Shown: positions 45,308 to 53,507, counted from the stretch's first letter. The stretch: DNA of 64,000 nucleotides from Panacibacter microcysteis (GCF_015831355.1 NZ_JADWYR010000002.1:1178001-1242000); one strand, 5' to 3'. Notes: a model not told the origin generated them from the letters alone. Translations and numbers: made by a program.

Positions 45308-45613
45308 CTATTTCTTTGCTGCCTTTTTACCGGCAGCTTTTTTTACAATCGCTTTTTTGGCAACAGCTTTTTTTGGCAGTGCCTCTTTTGCGGCAGCCTT
45401 CGCCGCTTTTTTCACCGGTTCTTTTTCCTGTGGCTGTTTGTCTTCGGTTAGGCCTTCTGCCAGCAGTTTACCGGCTTTTTTCATTTTCTTATGCAGGTGT
45501 TTTGATATCTCTTTGCCTTCCAGCATATCCGCCATCATCTTATCCAGCGCGGCTTCGATCTTATGCTTCAGTTCTTTTTTATTTCCTTTCGTTGTAGAAT
45601 TTACTTTCGCCAT
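45308..45613 (-). CDS. Histone H1-like Lys/Ala-rich protein
   Basis: A 101-aa protein. Residues 1-60 are helical and basic (KKELKHKIEAALDKMMADML); residues 65-101 are a Lys/Ala repeat tail (KKAAKAAAKEALPKKAVAKK) like the C-terminus of histone H1 and of bacterial Hc1/AlgP-type nucleoid proteins. It is likely to bind DNA or RNA non-specifically through the tail. Single-gene unit with its own terminator. The low-complexity tail also generates several spurious plus-strand frames. Confidence 0.78.
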   Translation of the reverse strand: MAKVNSTTKGNKKELKHKIEAALDKMMADMLEGKEISKHLHKKMKKAGKLLAEGLTEDKQPQEKEPVKKAAKAAAKEALPKKAVAKKAIVKKAAGKKAAKK

Positions 45614-45805
45614 ATTTAATGATTTAGTAACCTAAAGTTAACATTGACCATGTTTTTTCAATGTTAAGTTTTTTACGTTCTATCGTACCAGTCCTGAATA
45701 TTCTATGCTTACGGGCATGCAGCGCCTACACTTACACAACAGGCTTTCGGATCGTTTAATAAAAAAAGAAAGCTTTTGTGTACCCGGCTACAGTATAAAA
45801 ATGTG

Positions 45806-45868
45806 GCTGTTGTTGCGTCGCACTCTTCAGCGGCCGGAACATTATTGGGCAATGCGAAGATGGAAGCG
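45806..45868 (-). repeat. Dispersed REP-like repeat, variant B
   Basis: TGTTGCGTCGCACTCTTCAG with second arm AATGCGAAGATGGAAGCG. The gap 45614-46044 contains this, the next repeat, and no gene. Confidence 0.78.
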
Positions 45869-45967
45869 GAGCGTATGCAATCTTGCTTTAGCTGCTACCG
45901 GTTGGTAAATGGCGGCATAGCACAAACAGATCGCTGAAGCTGCCCATTGAACCGGAAGATAAAGTGC

Positions 45968-45995
45968 TTGCGACGCAACAGGCGATGCCATGAAA
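45968..45995 (+). repeat. Dispersed repeat, A/B hybrid
   Basis: Variant B core TTGCGACGCAAC joined to the variant A flank AGGCGATGCCATGAAA; lies 50 bp from the stop of the oxidoreductase gene, with AAGCCGGTAC following. Confidence 0.75.
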
Positions 45996-46044
45996 TACAA
46001 AAGCCGGTACCTGCACAAAAATAAAATGGCTGCTAAAATCTGCA

Positions 46045-47607
46045 TTAAATAGCATCAGGCTCCCACCCTTTCCGGTAGCTTCTGCTAAGGTATGCATTGG
46101 CTTCTTTTACATTTGTAATGCTTTGCGATGCTGCATCGTACTTCAATATCTTATTCGCCCGGAGTGAAGCTGCATAAAGGTTTACAGCTTCTGTAATATA
46201 GGTTGCTTCAGGAAAACTTCCTGCATATTGCTTACCGGTTTTGCATGCGTTTACAAACAACGGCAAGGCGGCAGACGTTTGCGATACCTGGTCGCGGCTA
46301 TCGCTGTTTGTTTTAGGCGCTTCCATCTTTTTCCCGGCGATGATCTGTGGATTCTGCACATTGAACCCTGCGAGAATTTTACCGCTCTCACCAACGAACA
46401 TCATGCCTTCCTGCTGCAGTTCTTTGCCTTCTGCCAGCAGCTCTTCGGGAACCGGCGGCCTCATTCCACCATCGTACCAGCAGAGGTCAACAGCGGGCCT
46501 GCTGCCATTTGCAGGATATTTAAAGCGCACCATACTCGCCATCGGAAAAGAAAAGTCGTTATTAATGCGGTAAGGTACGGGCTCATGAAAACCGCATACA
46601 TGGCTGCGGTTTGGAATAACCGTTACCGGCGACGTAAGTTTAAGCGCATTGAAGACAGTCCACAGGCTGTAATGCCCCATGTCTGCCATGGCACCGCCGC
46701 CAAAGTCGTACCAGCCACGAAAAACCATATGCGTATAGTCGGGGCTGTAGTCACGCATGGCTTCGGGGCCAAGCCAAAGATCCCAATCGAAGCCTTCGGG
46801 CACAGGCGGTTTATCTTTTGGCAGATCGGGGTATTGCGGCCAGACGGGTCTGTTGGTCCAGTTGTGTATTTCTTTTAACGTACCAATGGCGCCTGCATTT
46901 ATCCAGTTCATGACGGTATCCATAGAACCATTCGAATCCCACGGAATAAGATGCGTAATAACATTTGGCTTACCGGCTGCCATTTCAATCACTTTCTTTC
47001 CTTCTGTAAGCCTGTTGGAAAGCGGTTTGTGTACCAGCACATGTTTACCTCTTTTTAAAGCCGCCGTACAAAGCACACCATGCAGGTGATCGGGCGTCAT
47101 TATCTTCACGGCATCCACGTCTTTTTCTTTGGCAAAAAGTTCACGAACATCGGCATAAGCTGCGCAACTTTTATAAGCGGGATCTTTCCTGGCGTTTGCA
47201 TAATAGGCGTCAACGATTGCTTTGCCATTATCCCTTCCACCGGCAACAGCATTATCGCCGCCGGGGCTCCAGTTAGGGTTATTGATGGCTTTCCTTATTT
47301 CATTGCGCAGGTAATCTTTGCCCCAGTCGCGGTAGCCACGCGCTTCTTTATTGGGATCACATACGGCCACTACCTGTATTTCGGGTACTGCGAGCAATGG
47401 CAGCATTTCCCGTATTCCCTGCGTGCCCATGCCAATATATGCAAGGGTAATTTTATCGCTCGGCGCCGTGTAACCGGGGCCACCGAGCACATGCCTGGGC
47501 ACAATGGTAAAACCGAGCGCGGCAGCCGAACCAAGCCCAACAAATTTGCGGCGATTAATAGCGGCTTTTACCTGCGACTTTGTAGCAGCAGCAAACATTT
47601 TTTTCAT
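46045..47607 (-). CDS. Gfo/Idh/MocA-family oxidoreductase, exported
   Basis: A 520-aa NAD(P)-dependent oxidoreductase. A Tat-type signal lies in the first 40 residues (NRRKFVGLGSAAALGF), as in many Bacteroidota secreted members. The Rossmann nucleotide loop is AYIGMGTQGIREMLP, and the EKDVDAVKIMTPDHLHG and GKHVLVHKPLSNRL segments carry the catalytic Lys of the EKP-like motif (here HKP). The C-terminal domain includes GGGAMADMGHYSLWTVFNAL. Likely acts on sugars or inositol-like compounds in the periplasm. Divergent from a secreted lectin-like gene; these two may function together in glycan use, which is inference. Confidence 0.92.
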   Translation of the reverse strand: MKKMFAAATKSQVKAAINRRKFVGLGSAAALGFTIVPRHVLGGPGYTAPSDKITLAYIGMGTQGIREMLPLLAVPEIQVVAVCDPNKEARGYRDWGKDYLRNEIRKAINNPNWSPGGDNAVAGGRDNGKAIVDAYYANARKDPAYKSCAAYADVRELFAKEKDVDAVKIMTPDHLHGVLCTAALKRGKHVLVHKPLSNRLTEGKKVIEMAAGKPNVITHLIPWDSNGSMDTVMNWINAGAIGTLKEIHNWTNRPVWPQYPDLPKDKPPVPEGFDWDLWLGPEAMRDYSPDYTHMVFRGWYDFGGGAMADMGHYSLWTVFNALKLTSPVTVIPNRSHVCGFHEPVPYRINNDFSFPMASMVRFKYPANGSRPAVDLCWYDGGMRPPVPEELLAEGKELQQEGMMFVGESGKILAGFNVQNPQIIAGKKMEAPKTNSDSRDQVSQTSAALPLFVNACKTGKQYAGSFPEATYITEAVNLYAASLRANKILKYDAASQSITNVKEANAYLSRSYRKGWEPDAI

Positions 47608-47803
47608 CTTGTTGCATTTATCGTTAGAGAAAGAGGTCTTTAAAATTAAGGTTTATCAGAAGTACCCGGAAAAAATACATGCTGTTTTTATAAATGGTTT
47701 GCAGGTTACTGCTTTAACTATACGTCTTTCCAAATATGTAATTGGTCGAAAAAATTTACCCGCACTTTTTGTGCAGCTTACTTTAGGGCAATAAGTATTC
47801 AAC

Positions 47804-48967
47804 ATGAAAAAAAGATCCGTTTTTATAAGCATTGCTGTACTAATAACCTGCTGCGGCGCAAAGGCACAGGCAAAACACATAACTGTTCCCATGCAACCTG
47901 CAGCGTGGCAATTCGATTCTTCCAAAACTGAGTTTGTGTTATACAAATCAGTGCGTTGTGTAAAAGGCCGGAACAATGCTTTTTACCAGGTTTTTCTCAA
48001 AGACCAGGTATTTACAGCCGGCACCATAGAATTCGATGTGGAATTGTCCGGCATGGGGTTTCCCGGCATTAACTTTCGTATGTCGGCTGACAATAAAAAC
48101 GGCGAGCATTTTTATATCAGGTCTTTTGGCCCGGTAAGCAGTGCAACAAGAACAACCCTTCAATATGCCGAGATAAAAGACGGTGTAAGTATGTGGGATC
48201 TTGCTGATGAATACCAGGCCGGCGCAGTCATACATCAGGATAGCTGGAACCATGTAAAGCTGGTAATATCCGGTAAACAAATGAAGGCTTATGTGAACGA
48301 CATGCATAAACCAGCGCTTGTTGTACCAGAGCTGGAAAGCAGCCAACGATCTGGCGGCATCTCCTTATCAGGAAATGTGATCTTTGCCAACCTTGTTATA
48401 AAACCGGGAGTTGTTGAATCGCTTGACTCTTCGGCAGCATTAAACGTTATTGCCAACGACACACGCTACCTGAGGAAATGGGAAGTTGCACCGGCGATCG
48501 GGTTCCCTTTTGGCAAAGAAATCATCATCAGTCTCCCCAGCATGTACGGCACCCTCACTAAAGCTGATTTGCCGGACAGTTCTGCGAAATGGCAACCTCT
48601 TATTGCCAACAACAGGGGTATTGTAAACGTATATAATTTGTTTGGCGCAACAGAAAATGATGCACGCAGGTTAACCTGGCTGCGCACCACCATTATAGCA
48701 GATAAAGAACAGGAACGAACAATACAACTTGGTTTTAGTGATGAAGCATGGGTATTCATCAACGGGCAAATAGTGTATGCAGGCAAAAATTACTTTGGTA
48801 CACCACAGGCGAAAAATGATGGCAGGTGCACCATAGAAAACGCAAACTTTACATTGCCATTAAAACAAGGCAAAAACGAAATAATGATCGCGCTGGCAAA
48901 CTACTTTTATGGTTGGGGAATTATTGCAAGGCTGGATGATACAGCAGGCTTATCGCTGAGTGAATAA
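47804..48967 (+). CDS. Secreted lectin/LamG-like protein with C-terminal jelly-roll
   Basis: A 387-aa exported protein. Signal peptide MKKRSVFISIAVLITCCGAKA. Residues about 25-205 form a concanavalin A/LamG-like fold (GTIEFDVELSGMGFPGINFR, WNHVKLVISGKQMKAYVND), similar to the DUF1080 / 3-keto-glycoside hydrolase style. Residues about 270-385 look like a second carbohydrate-binding jelly roll (EAWVFINGQIVYAGKN, LKQGKNEIMIALANYFYGWG). Catalytic residues are not identified. 196 bp of divergent promoter region separate it from the Gfo/Idh/MocA gene. Confidence 0.82.
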   Translation: MKKRSVFISIAVLITCCGAKAQAKHITVPMQPAAWQFDSSKTEFVLYKSVRCVKGRNNAFYQVFLKDQVFTAGTIEFDVELSGMGFPGINFRMSADNKNGEHFYIRSFGPVSSATRTTLQYAEIKDGVSMWDLADEYQAGAVIHQDSWNHVKLVISGKQMKAYVNDMHKPALVVPELESSQRSGGISLSGNVIFANLVIKPGVVESLDSSAALNVIANDTRYLRKWEVAPAIGFPFGKEIIISLPSMYGTLTKADLPDSSAKWQPLIANNRGIVNVYNLFGATENDARRLTWLRTTIIADKEQERTIQLGFSDEAWVFINGQIVYAGKNYFGTPQAKNDGRCTIENANFTLPLKQGKNEIMIALANYFYGWGIIARLDDTAGLSLSE

Positions 48968-48970
48968 GCG

Positions 48971-49720
48971 TTACTTGCGGCATAAATAAATCAGTTCATT
49001 TTCTTTAAGACCGTACTTAAACCGTGTGTTGTGATCGTATTGATAATACCATTGTATTACCTCCACAACAAAGCCTGCAGCCTGTAAACGGTCAACATAA
49101 TCTTTGCCATACACCCTTACATGGTCTGGCTGGTTAAAAAGCTCCGTACGTTTTACAGGGTCGTGTATAGTTGGGTCTTCAAAGGTTTTTGTGCGGTTAG
49201 GATCAACGGGAACATTAATGATTGCCCAGCCGCCTGGCTTAAGCACACGATACATTTCCTGCATTGCTTTGGCATCATCCGGCACATGTTCCAGCACATG
49301 GCTGCAGATAATGATATCAAAATTATCTGCATCAAATTGAAGGTCGGTAAGATCCATGGCAATGGTGGCCGGTGCATAATCGTATGCATCAGGCTCAAGG
49401 TCTATGGCCACATATTCAATATCTTTTCGCGATTGAAAATAGATACTGAATATTTTTTCAGGCGCTACGTGTAATAACCGGTTGTGTGCTTTAAATAAAC
49501 CTGGATTGTCTTTAAAGTACAACGACAATGCCCTGTGCCTTTCCAGCGAACCGCATTTTAAACATGCCGCATTGGGCCGTTTCTGAATACCTGCAGGCAA
49601 AAATGTTACAAACGTAGCACCGCAACAGGGGCATTCAACATTTTTGCCACGCATGGCAATACGCAACATTTTTTTCTGTAAGATTTTTGGATGCAGTGCT
49701 CTTTTGATTGACGAAAACAT
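48971..49720 (-). CDS. SAM-dependent methyltransferase with zinc ribbon
   Basis: A 249-aa class I methyltransferase. The N-terminal 60 residues hold a zinc-ribbon-like pair (VECPCCGATF and ACLKCGSLERHRAL). The Rossmann part shows RLLHVAPE in motif I position, YVAIDLEPDAYDYAPAT, DNFDIIICSHVLEHVPDD (motif II) and VLKPGGWAIINVP (motif III). ATG 49720 (MFSSIKRALHPK) is preferred over an upstream ATG at 49804 with 28 unconserved residues. Converges with the lectin-like gene, with only 3 bp between their ends. Substrate unknown. Confidence 0.88.
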   Translation of the reverse strand: MFSSIKRALHPKILQKKMLRIAMRGKNVECPCCGATFVTFLPAGIQKRPNAACLKCGSLERHRALSLYFKDNPGLFKAHNRLLHVAPEKIFSIYFQSRKDIEYVAIDLEPDAYDYAPATIAMDLTDLQFDADNFDIIICSHVLEHVPDDAKAMQEMYRVLKPGGWAIINVPVDPNRTKTFEDPTIHDPVKRTELFNQPDHVRVYGKDYVDRLQAAGFVVEVIQWYYQYDHNTRFKYGLKENELIYLCRK

Positions 49721-49904
49721 GATGCGGGGTTTATGTATTACCGAAAGCTCTAAATTAAGTAAATACAGCAACTCAAACGCCCGCCCTGATCTATTTATTG
49801 GCATGCGCCGGTAAAGTATTTTACTGTTTTATCTTTCTTTTCGCAGCGCACGTTACATTGGTTGTTCGATGAGGTATGAGCCAGGCTGCATTACTGCTAT
49901 GATG

Positions 49905-49927
49905 CATCGTTGCGTCGGCGATGATAT
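49905..49927 (-). repeat. Broken dispersed repeat
   Basis: CATCGTTGCGTCGGCGATGA: the B core runs directly into the GGCGATG flank with the middle missing. It lies at the left edge of the 50.0-53.4 kb accessory island. Confidence 0.5.
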
Positions 49928-50018
49928 ATTACTTTAACCACGTAAAATAATTAAAGAAGGTAGTTAGCCCCGTTGACGTAATGGATTTGTGCACAATACC
50001 CATTAAATAGGGGCTCTA

Positions 50019-50531
50019 CTAAATATTATTTCTATGCATAAAATAATTGACTAAATTAAGAATTGTTAATTCGAGTATATTAAATTCATCCTGAGTAAAT
50101 TGTATTCGTTCTTCTTTGTCTTTAAATTTTAAAAAACCAACTGAATCAGTTTCTAAATAGGCTTCATATCTCGTGTCAGGAATGCAATGCGCAAAAACAT
50201 TTCTCTGCTCAATAACCCATGTCAAATCTTTATTCATCAAAACAGAGCCTTTTTTAGATTCAACCTCTCTTACTGGTTTATAATTCTTATACCACCAATT
50301 ATCGTGATGTTGAGCAATGTAATGGAATATTTGTCTTTTACTTTCCATTGTCATTCTATTATCTCCAAATATTAGTAATTGCATCTCACTAATTTTAACC
50401 TCGTTATTATCAGTTAAATAGTGTGCAATGTATGTATCTAATGCTTTTTCCAAATGAGACATTTGATGTATTACAACGCCTCTATATTTCAATGTAGTTT
50501 GAACTATGCGATTATATTGCCTGTCAGCCAT
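50019..50531 (-). CDS. HEPN-like protein
   Basis: A 170-aa mostly helical protein with R110-N-V-F-A-H115 in WVIEQRNVFAHC, matching the Rx4H motif of HEPN-domain RNases, and a helix-rich N-terminal half (YRGVVIHQMSHLEKALDTYI). HEPN proteins are often toxins or effectors in toxin-antitoxin and defence systems. No MNT-type antitoxin is adjacent; instead a 59-aa HTH-like protein is divergently encoded 56 bp away, followed by an IS1595-like transposase. AT-rich compared with core genes. The function is an inference from the motif. Confidence 0.65.
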   Translation of the reverse strand: MADRQYNRIVQTTLKYRGVVIHQMSHLEKALDTYIAHYLTDNNEVKISEMQLLIFGDNRMTMESKRQIFHYIAQHHDNWWYKNYKPVREVESKKGSVLMNKDLTWVIEQRNVFAHCIPDTRYEAYLETDSVGFLKFKDKEERIQFTQDEFNILELTILNLVNYFMHRNNI

Positions 50532-50587
50532 AAAAAAATATTTGTTTAAAGTTTGTAACTTTCAACTTTAGTATGTAATTTTATATT

Positions 50588-50767
50588 ATGAAAGTTGATA
50601 TTGCTAATTTGATGACAATAAAAAATTACGCTTTAAGAGAAAGTGTAACTCCGTCATACATTTACAAGTTAATAAAAGAAGGCAAAATGTCTGCATTCAT
50701 TATTGATGGAATACAGTTTATAGAATTGAATAGATTTCCTTCTATACCTGTTGTTAATCGTAGATAA
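50588..50767 (+). CDS. Small HTH (excisionase/MerR-like) protein
   Basis: A 59-aa protein, MKVDIANLMTIKNYALRESV then TPSYIYKLIKEGKM, with the pattern of a winged-helix excisionase-type DNA-binding domain (helix, turn, recognition helix SYIYKLIKEGK, then a beta wing FIIDGIQFIEL). Too short for the supplied reading-frame threshold but with a clean start and stop. It lies between the HEPN-like gene (divergent) and a transposase gene (45 bp downstream, same strand), so it could regulate either. Confidence 0.6.
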   Translation: MKVDIANLMTIKNYALRESVTPSYIYKLIKEGKMSAFIIDGIQFIELNRFPSIPVVNRR

Positions 50768-50812
50768 ATATATTTTTTTACCTAAATAGTTGAAAGTTAT
50801 AAACTTTAAACA

Positions 50813-51748
50813 ATGAAATACTTTAAGAACATAATCGAGTTTACAAATTTCTTTAATAGCGATGAAGTATGCAGAAAGTTTTTAGAAGATGGACGTTGGC
50901 CTAATGGTGTTGTATGTCCTTTCTGTCAATCAACTAATGTTTGCAGATTCAGCGATAATAAGCGTTTTAAATGCAGAGAAAAAACATGTAGAAAGATATT
51001 TAGTGTTACTGTTGGCAGTATTTATGAGAATAGTAAAGTGCCTTTACAAAAATGGTTTCTCGCTATGTATTTAATAGGTAACCATAAGAAAGGTATAAGC
51101 TCACATCAACTTGCTAGAGACTTAGGAATAACACAAAAAAGTGCATGGTTTGTATTACACAGAATACGTGAAATGTACGTAGATAAGTCTGAGGAAAAAT
51201 CTTCAAATATGGTGCAAATTGATGAAACTTACGTTGGCGGCAAAATGAAGAATAAGCATAAATCCATAAGGGGAAAGGCTCATGCTGAGAATAGAAGTCA
51301 CATAGACAACAAAACTCCTGTTGTAGCTCTTTTGGAACAAGATAGTAAGGTTAAAGTCCAAGTTTGGGATAGTTCAAAACAGACTTTAAAAGATATGGTA
51401 CGTGCGCATGTTGATAAGAATACAGTTGTAGTTACTGATAGCTTTATTGCTTACCGTGGCTTAGACAAAGAATATCTGCAACATGAAGTAGTTAACCACA
51501 ATTTAGATGAATACGTCAACGCAAGTTGATTTCATACAAATAGCGTAGAAGGTTTTTTTAGCCACCTTAAACGCTCTATCTATGGAATATATCACCAAGT
51601 ATCTGTAAAACATTTAAGCAGGTATTGTATTGAGACTGCATACAGGTATAATACACGTAAGATAAAAGACGTAGATAGATTTCAGGTAAGTATAAAGAAG
51701 TGTGAAGGGAGATTGAAATACAAACAACTTATTGGTAAAGTTGACTAA
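50813..51748 (+). pseudogene. IS1595-type (ISXO2-like) transposase, in-frame TGA
   Basis: The frame reads 238 codons from ATG 50813 to TGA at 51527-51529 and, read through, continues in the same frame for another 72 codons to TAA at 51748 (311 codons in all). The N-terminal zinc ribbon (CPFCQSTNVC, then CREKTCRK) and the DDE core are visible (IDETYVGGKMKNKH with D1, VVTDSFIAYRG with D2). The part after the stop carries the expected third motif HTNSVEGFFSHLKRSIYG. The TGA lies where the family has an YVxxxGxHTN stretch, consistent with a Gly codon GGA turned to TGA. Probably inactive. Clear terminal inverted repeats were not found. Confidence 0.85.
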
Positions 51749-51970
51749 GAAGCTTGCTATTGTCAAGTTTAGTACGTACTTTACATATAATAACAATCCC
51801 GTACACAACACTTACGCCTAATGAGAGACCCTTATGAGAGGCTGTGTGCACAGGGTTAACAGTACATATATTGATACTGTTCTTGTTATTGTCGCCTGCG
51901 AAACGACAATTTGTTCTTAAGAAATTTGTTTATCTCATTTAAGCGTATTACCTTGCATATACGCAAAAAG

Positions 51971-52043
51971 AGAGGGGAGCGGGGTACGATCCCGCGGTTC
52001 AGGAGTACCAGTCCTGTGCCTTAACCAACTTGGCCATCCCCTC
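51971..52043 (-). tRNA. tRNA-Thr(GGU)-like, atypical T loop
   Basis: Folds as a full cloverleaf: perfect 7-bp acceptor GAGGGGA/TCCCCTC, 3-bp D stem GCC/GGC with an 11-nt loop containing GG, anticodon stem CAGGA/TCCTG with loop CTGGTAC (U33, anticodon GGU, A37), 4-nt variable loop, and T stem GCGGG/CCCGC. The T loop reads ATCGTAC rather than TTCRANN, so both U54 and A58 are replaced. CCA is not encoded; a T-rich stretch follows. It could be a decaying or divergent tRNA, or a tRNA-like RNA. Confidence 0.72.
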
Positions 52044-52067
52044 AGTATTTTGTTATCCATGTCTACT

Positions 52068-52098
52068 AAAAAAATTGCCGCCTCTGAACCAGGCGGTT
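52068..52098 (-). terminator. Terminator between a minus-strand gene and the tRNA
   Basis: CCGCCT/AGGCGG stem with seven-base loop; minus-strand tail AATTTTTTT. It lies 5 bp after the stop at 52104. Confidence 0.82.
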
Positions 52099-52103
52099 TT
52101 TTA

Positions 52104-52649
52104 TTAGAAAGGTAAGTCTAATTCTTCTTCACTTTCAGGTTCTTTTACTACCTTTTCTAATAAACCGTATTTATACTCGCCGTTAATGTTTTCTCTATAA
52201 AATATCTCGTTTTTTTGTAGTTTTTGATATAATGTTGCTCCGATGTTTTTATGTAATGGGTCGATTACGCTTTCGTTTTTCTCGTCAAACCAATTTTCAA
52301 TCTCAAATATCCTTTCTGCCAGTTCCCGCGTAGTTAGTAATGTTGAAGAGTTATTTAATATGTACTCACATTTTTTAAAGAGCGGCCACTTATCGCTATA
52401 CTCATTTTCTTTAGGACTAATTTTAACATAATCACTTATAGTCTTTCCTGTACCTGCGTATTTTAGTTGCTTATTGATGTCATATATGAGCGTTCTGTAC
52501 TGCTCGATTTCACTTGAAGTTTCTTCCAACTGTTTGTTCAAATCGTTAACTTTATCTTGCAGATTTGCGATTTCGGTTTCATATAATTTAATGTGAAGCC
52601 GAGCTTGCTTGTCTGATTTTAAATCAATATGGATAGAAATATTTTCCAT
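52104..52649 (-). CDS. Coiled-coil protein with C-terminal winged-helix-like domain
   Basis: A 181-aa orphan. Residues 18-65 form a clear coiled coil (YETEIANLQDKVNDLNKQLE). Residues about 85-165 contain a helical segment (TLLTTRELAERIFEIENW) followed by IGATLYQKLQKNEIFYREN and GEYKYGLLEK, a layout that resembles a HARE-HTH/winged-helix domain. The C-terminus is acidic (EPESEEELDLPF), like a SSB-type protein-protein tail ending in DLPF. No family name. Could be a DNA-associated adaptor; this is inference from shape only. Confidence 0.68.
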   Translation of the reverse strand: MENISIHIDLKSDKQARLHIKLYETEIANLQDKVNDLNKQLEETSSEIEQYRTLIYDINKQLKYAGTGKTISDYVKISPKENEYSDKWPLFKKCEYILNNSSTLLTTRELAERIFEIENWFDEKNESVIDPLHKNIGATLYQKLQKNEIFYRENINGEYKYGLLEKVVKEPESEEELDLPF

Positions 52650-52841
52650 TCATCAAATATAGATGAAATAATCCTAATGGCGACAAAAAATTTAGTCTAA
52701 CGTTATCCATAGAATTAGACCGATTGTGAATAATAAGATTTGGATTAGTCAAAATATTTAATTACGTCAAAGAAAATTAAGGCCAATGCAACGCAAGAGA
52801 AAAAAATAAAGCTCAACACCTCATTTGAAGAACTATTCAAT

Positions 52842-52928
52842 ATGAGTACTTCTTATGTACCAAAAGATAGTACTGTAAATAAAAAAGCTAAAACAGAACA
52901 GGTTTTAAAAAAGAAAAATAAAAATTGA
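52842..52928 (+). CDS. Possible short upstream frame, start uncertain
   Basis: A frame ending TGA at 52928, 4 bp before the next start, is open back to about 52749 but its first ATG is at 52842 (MSTSYVPKDSTVNKKAK...). The upstream part (TQEKKIKLNTSFEELFNM) reads like protein and resembles the start of small antitoxin-like proteins, so a non-standard start near 52761 (ATT) or a lost start codon is possible. Coupling with the next gene supports translation. Confidence 0.35.
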   Translation: MSTSYVPKDSTVNKKAKTEQVLKKKNKN

Positions 52929-52932
52929 TATT

Positions 52933-53388
52933 ATGGGTGTGCTGAAAAATGAAATGATGGAAAATGAGGAGATTAAACGAGATGCCCTACTAGCAAAAGT
53001 ATTAGGGATAAGCTATGGCCAGTTAGTACAAACTGATTGGGATTTTGAAGAAGATGAAGTCAACTTAGATGTTCAATTTTCAAAAAATTCACCAACAGAA
53101 ATACTCAGACAAATTAAGGGAATAAGTAGTCGAAGAAGAGTTTCTATAGGATTGAATGCATTAGAGAACACCGCATATTTATACAAAGAATATGCTCAAC
53201 AACTAGGTATACTTTATAATGAAATTCTCATGTTTGATACATGGGAAATTGATATAGAAAATGACGACGAGTTTATATTTATTCAATTTGAAGAAGATAC
53301 GGAAAATTATGAGTTGCTCTCTAAGATAAAACCATTTATAGATCAATCAAAGCCCAATTATACAGTAAAAGTTAGACGCGTGGACTAG
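52933..53388 (+). CDS. Orphan acidic protein
   Basis: A 151-aa cytoplasmic protein, strongly acidic in places (DWDFEEDEVNLDV and IENDDEFIFIQFEEDTENYE), with a central helical segment (NTAYLYKEYAQQLGILYNE). No family recognised. It begins 4 bp after a short upstream frame, which suggests a two-cistron unit of the antitoxin/small partner type. It lies at the right end of the 50.0-53.4 kb island and is followed by a variant B repeat. Confidence 0.65.
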   Translation: MGVLKNEMMENEEIKRDALLAKVLGISYGQLVQTDWDFEEDEVNLDVQFSKNSPTEILRQIKGISSRRRVSIGLNALENTAYLYKEYAQQLGILYNEILMFDTWEIDIENDDEFIFIQFEEDTENYELLSKIKPFIDQSKPNYTVKVRRVD

Positions 53389-53411
53389 CGTGGTTAAAGA
53401 TGTATATCATT

Positions 53412-53440
53412 GCCGTTGCGTCGCACACTTCAGGGTTCGG
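53412..53440 (-). repeat. Dispersed REP-like repeat, variant B
   Basis: GCCGTTGCGTCGCACACTTC then AGGGTTCGG; right edge of the accessory island, 68 bp before the end of the NAD(P)HX repair gene. Confidence 0.72.
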
Positions 53441-53507
53441 TACGCTGGCAGGCATGTGCTACTATACAACACTTACTACGAGCCGGTTCCTGTGCAGGTT
53501 GTAAAAA

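Noticed and set aside
45204-45635. Plus-strand 143-aa hydrophobic frame
   Set aside because: It is the antisense of the Lys/Ala-rich H1-like gene, where AAG/GCN codons give Phe/Ala runs on the opposite strand.
50005-51835. Terminal inverted repeats and target duplication for the IS1595-like element
   Set aside because: GGGGCTCTACTAA near 50010 and the reverse complement of sequence near 51820 (AGGGTCTCTCATTA) are similar but imperfect, and no matching 8-bp duplication was found.
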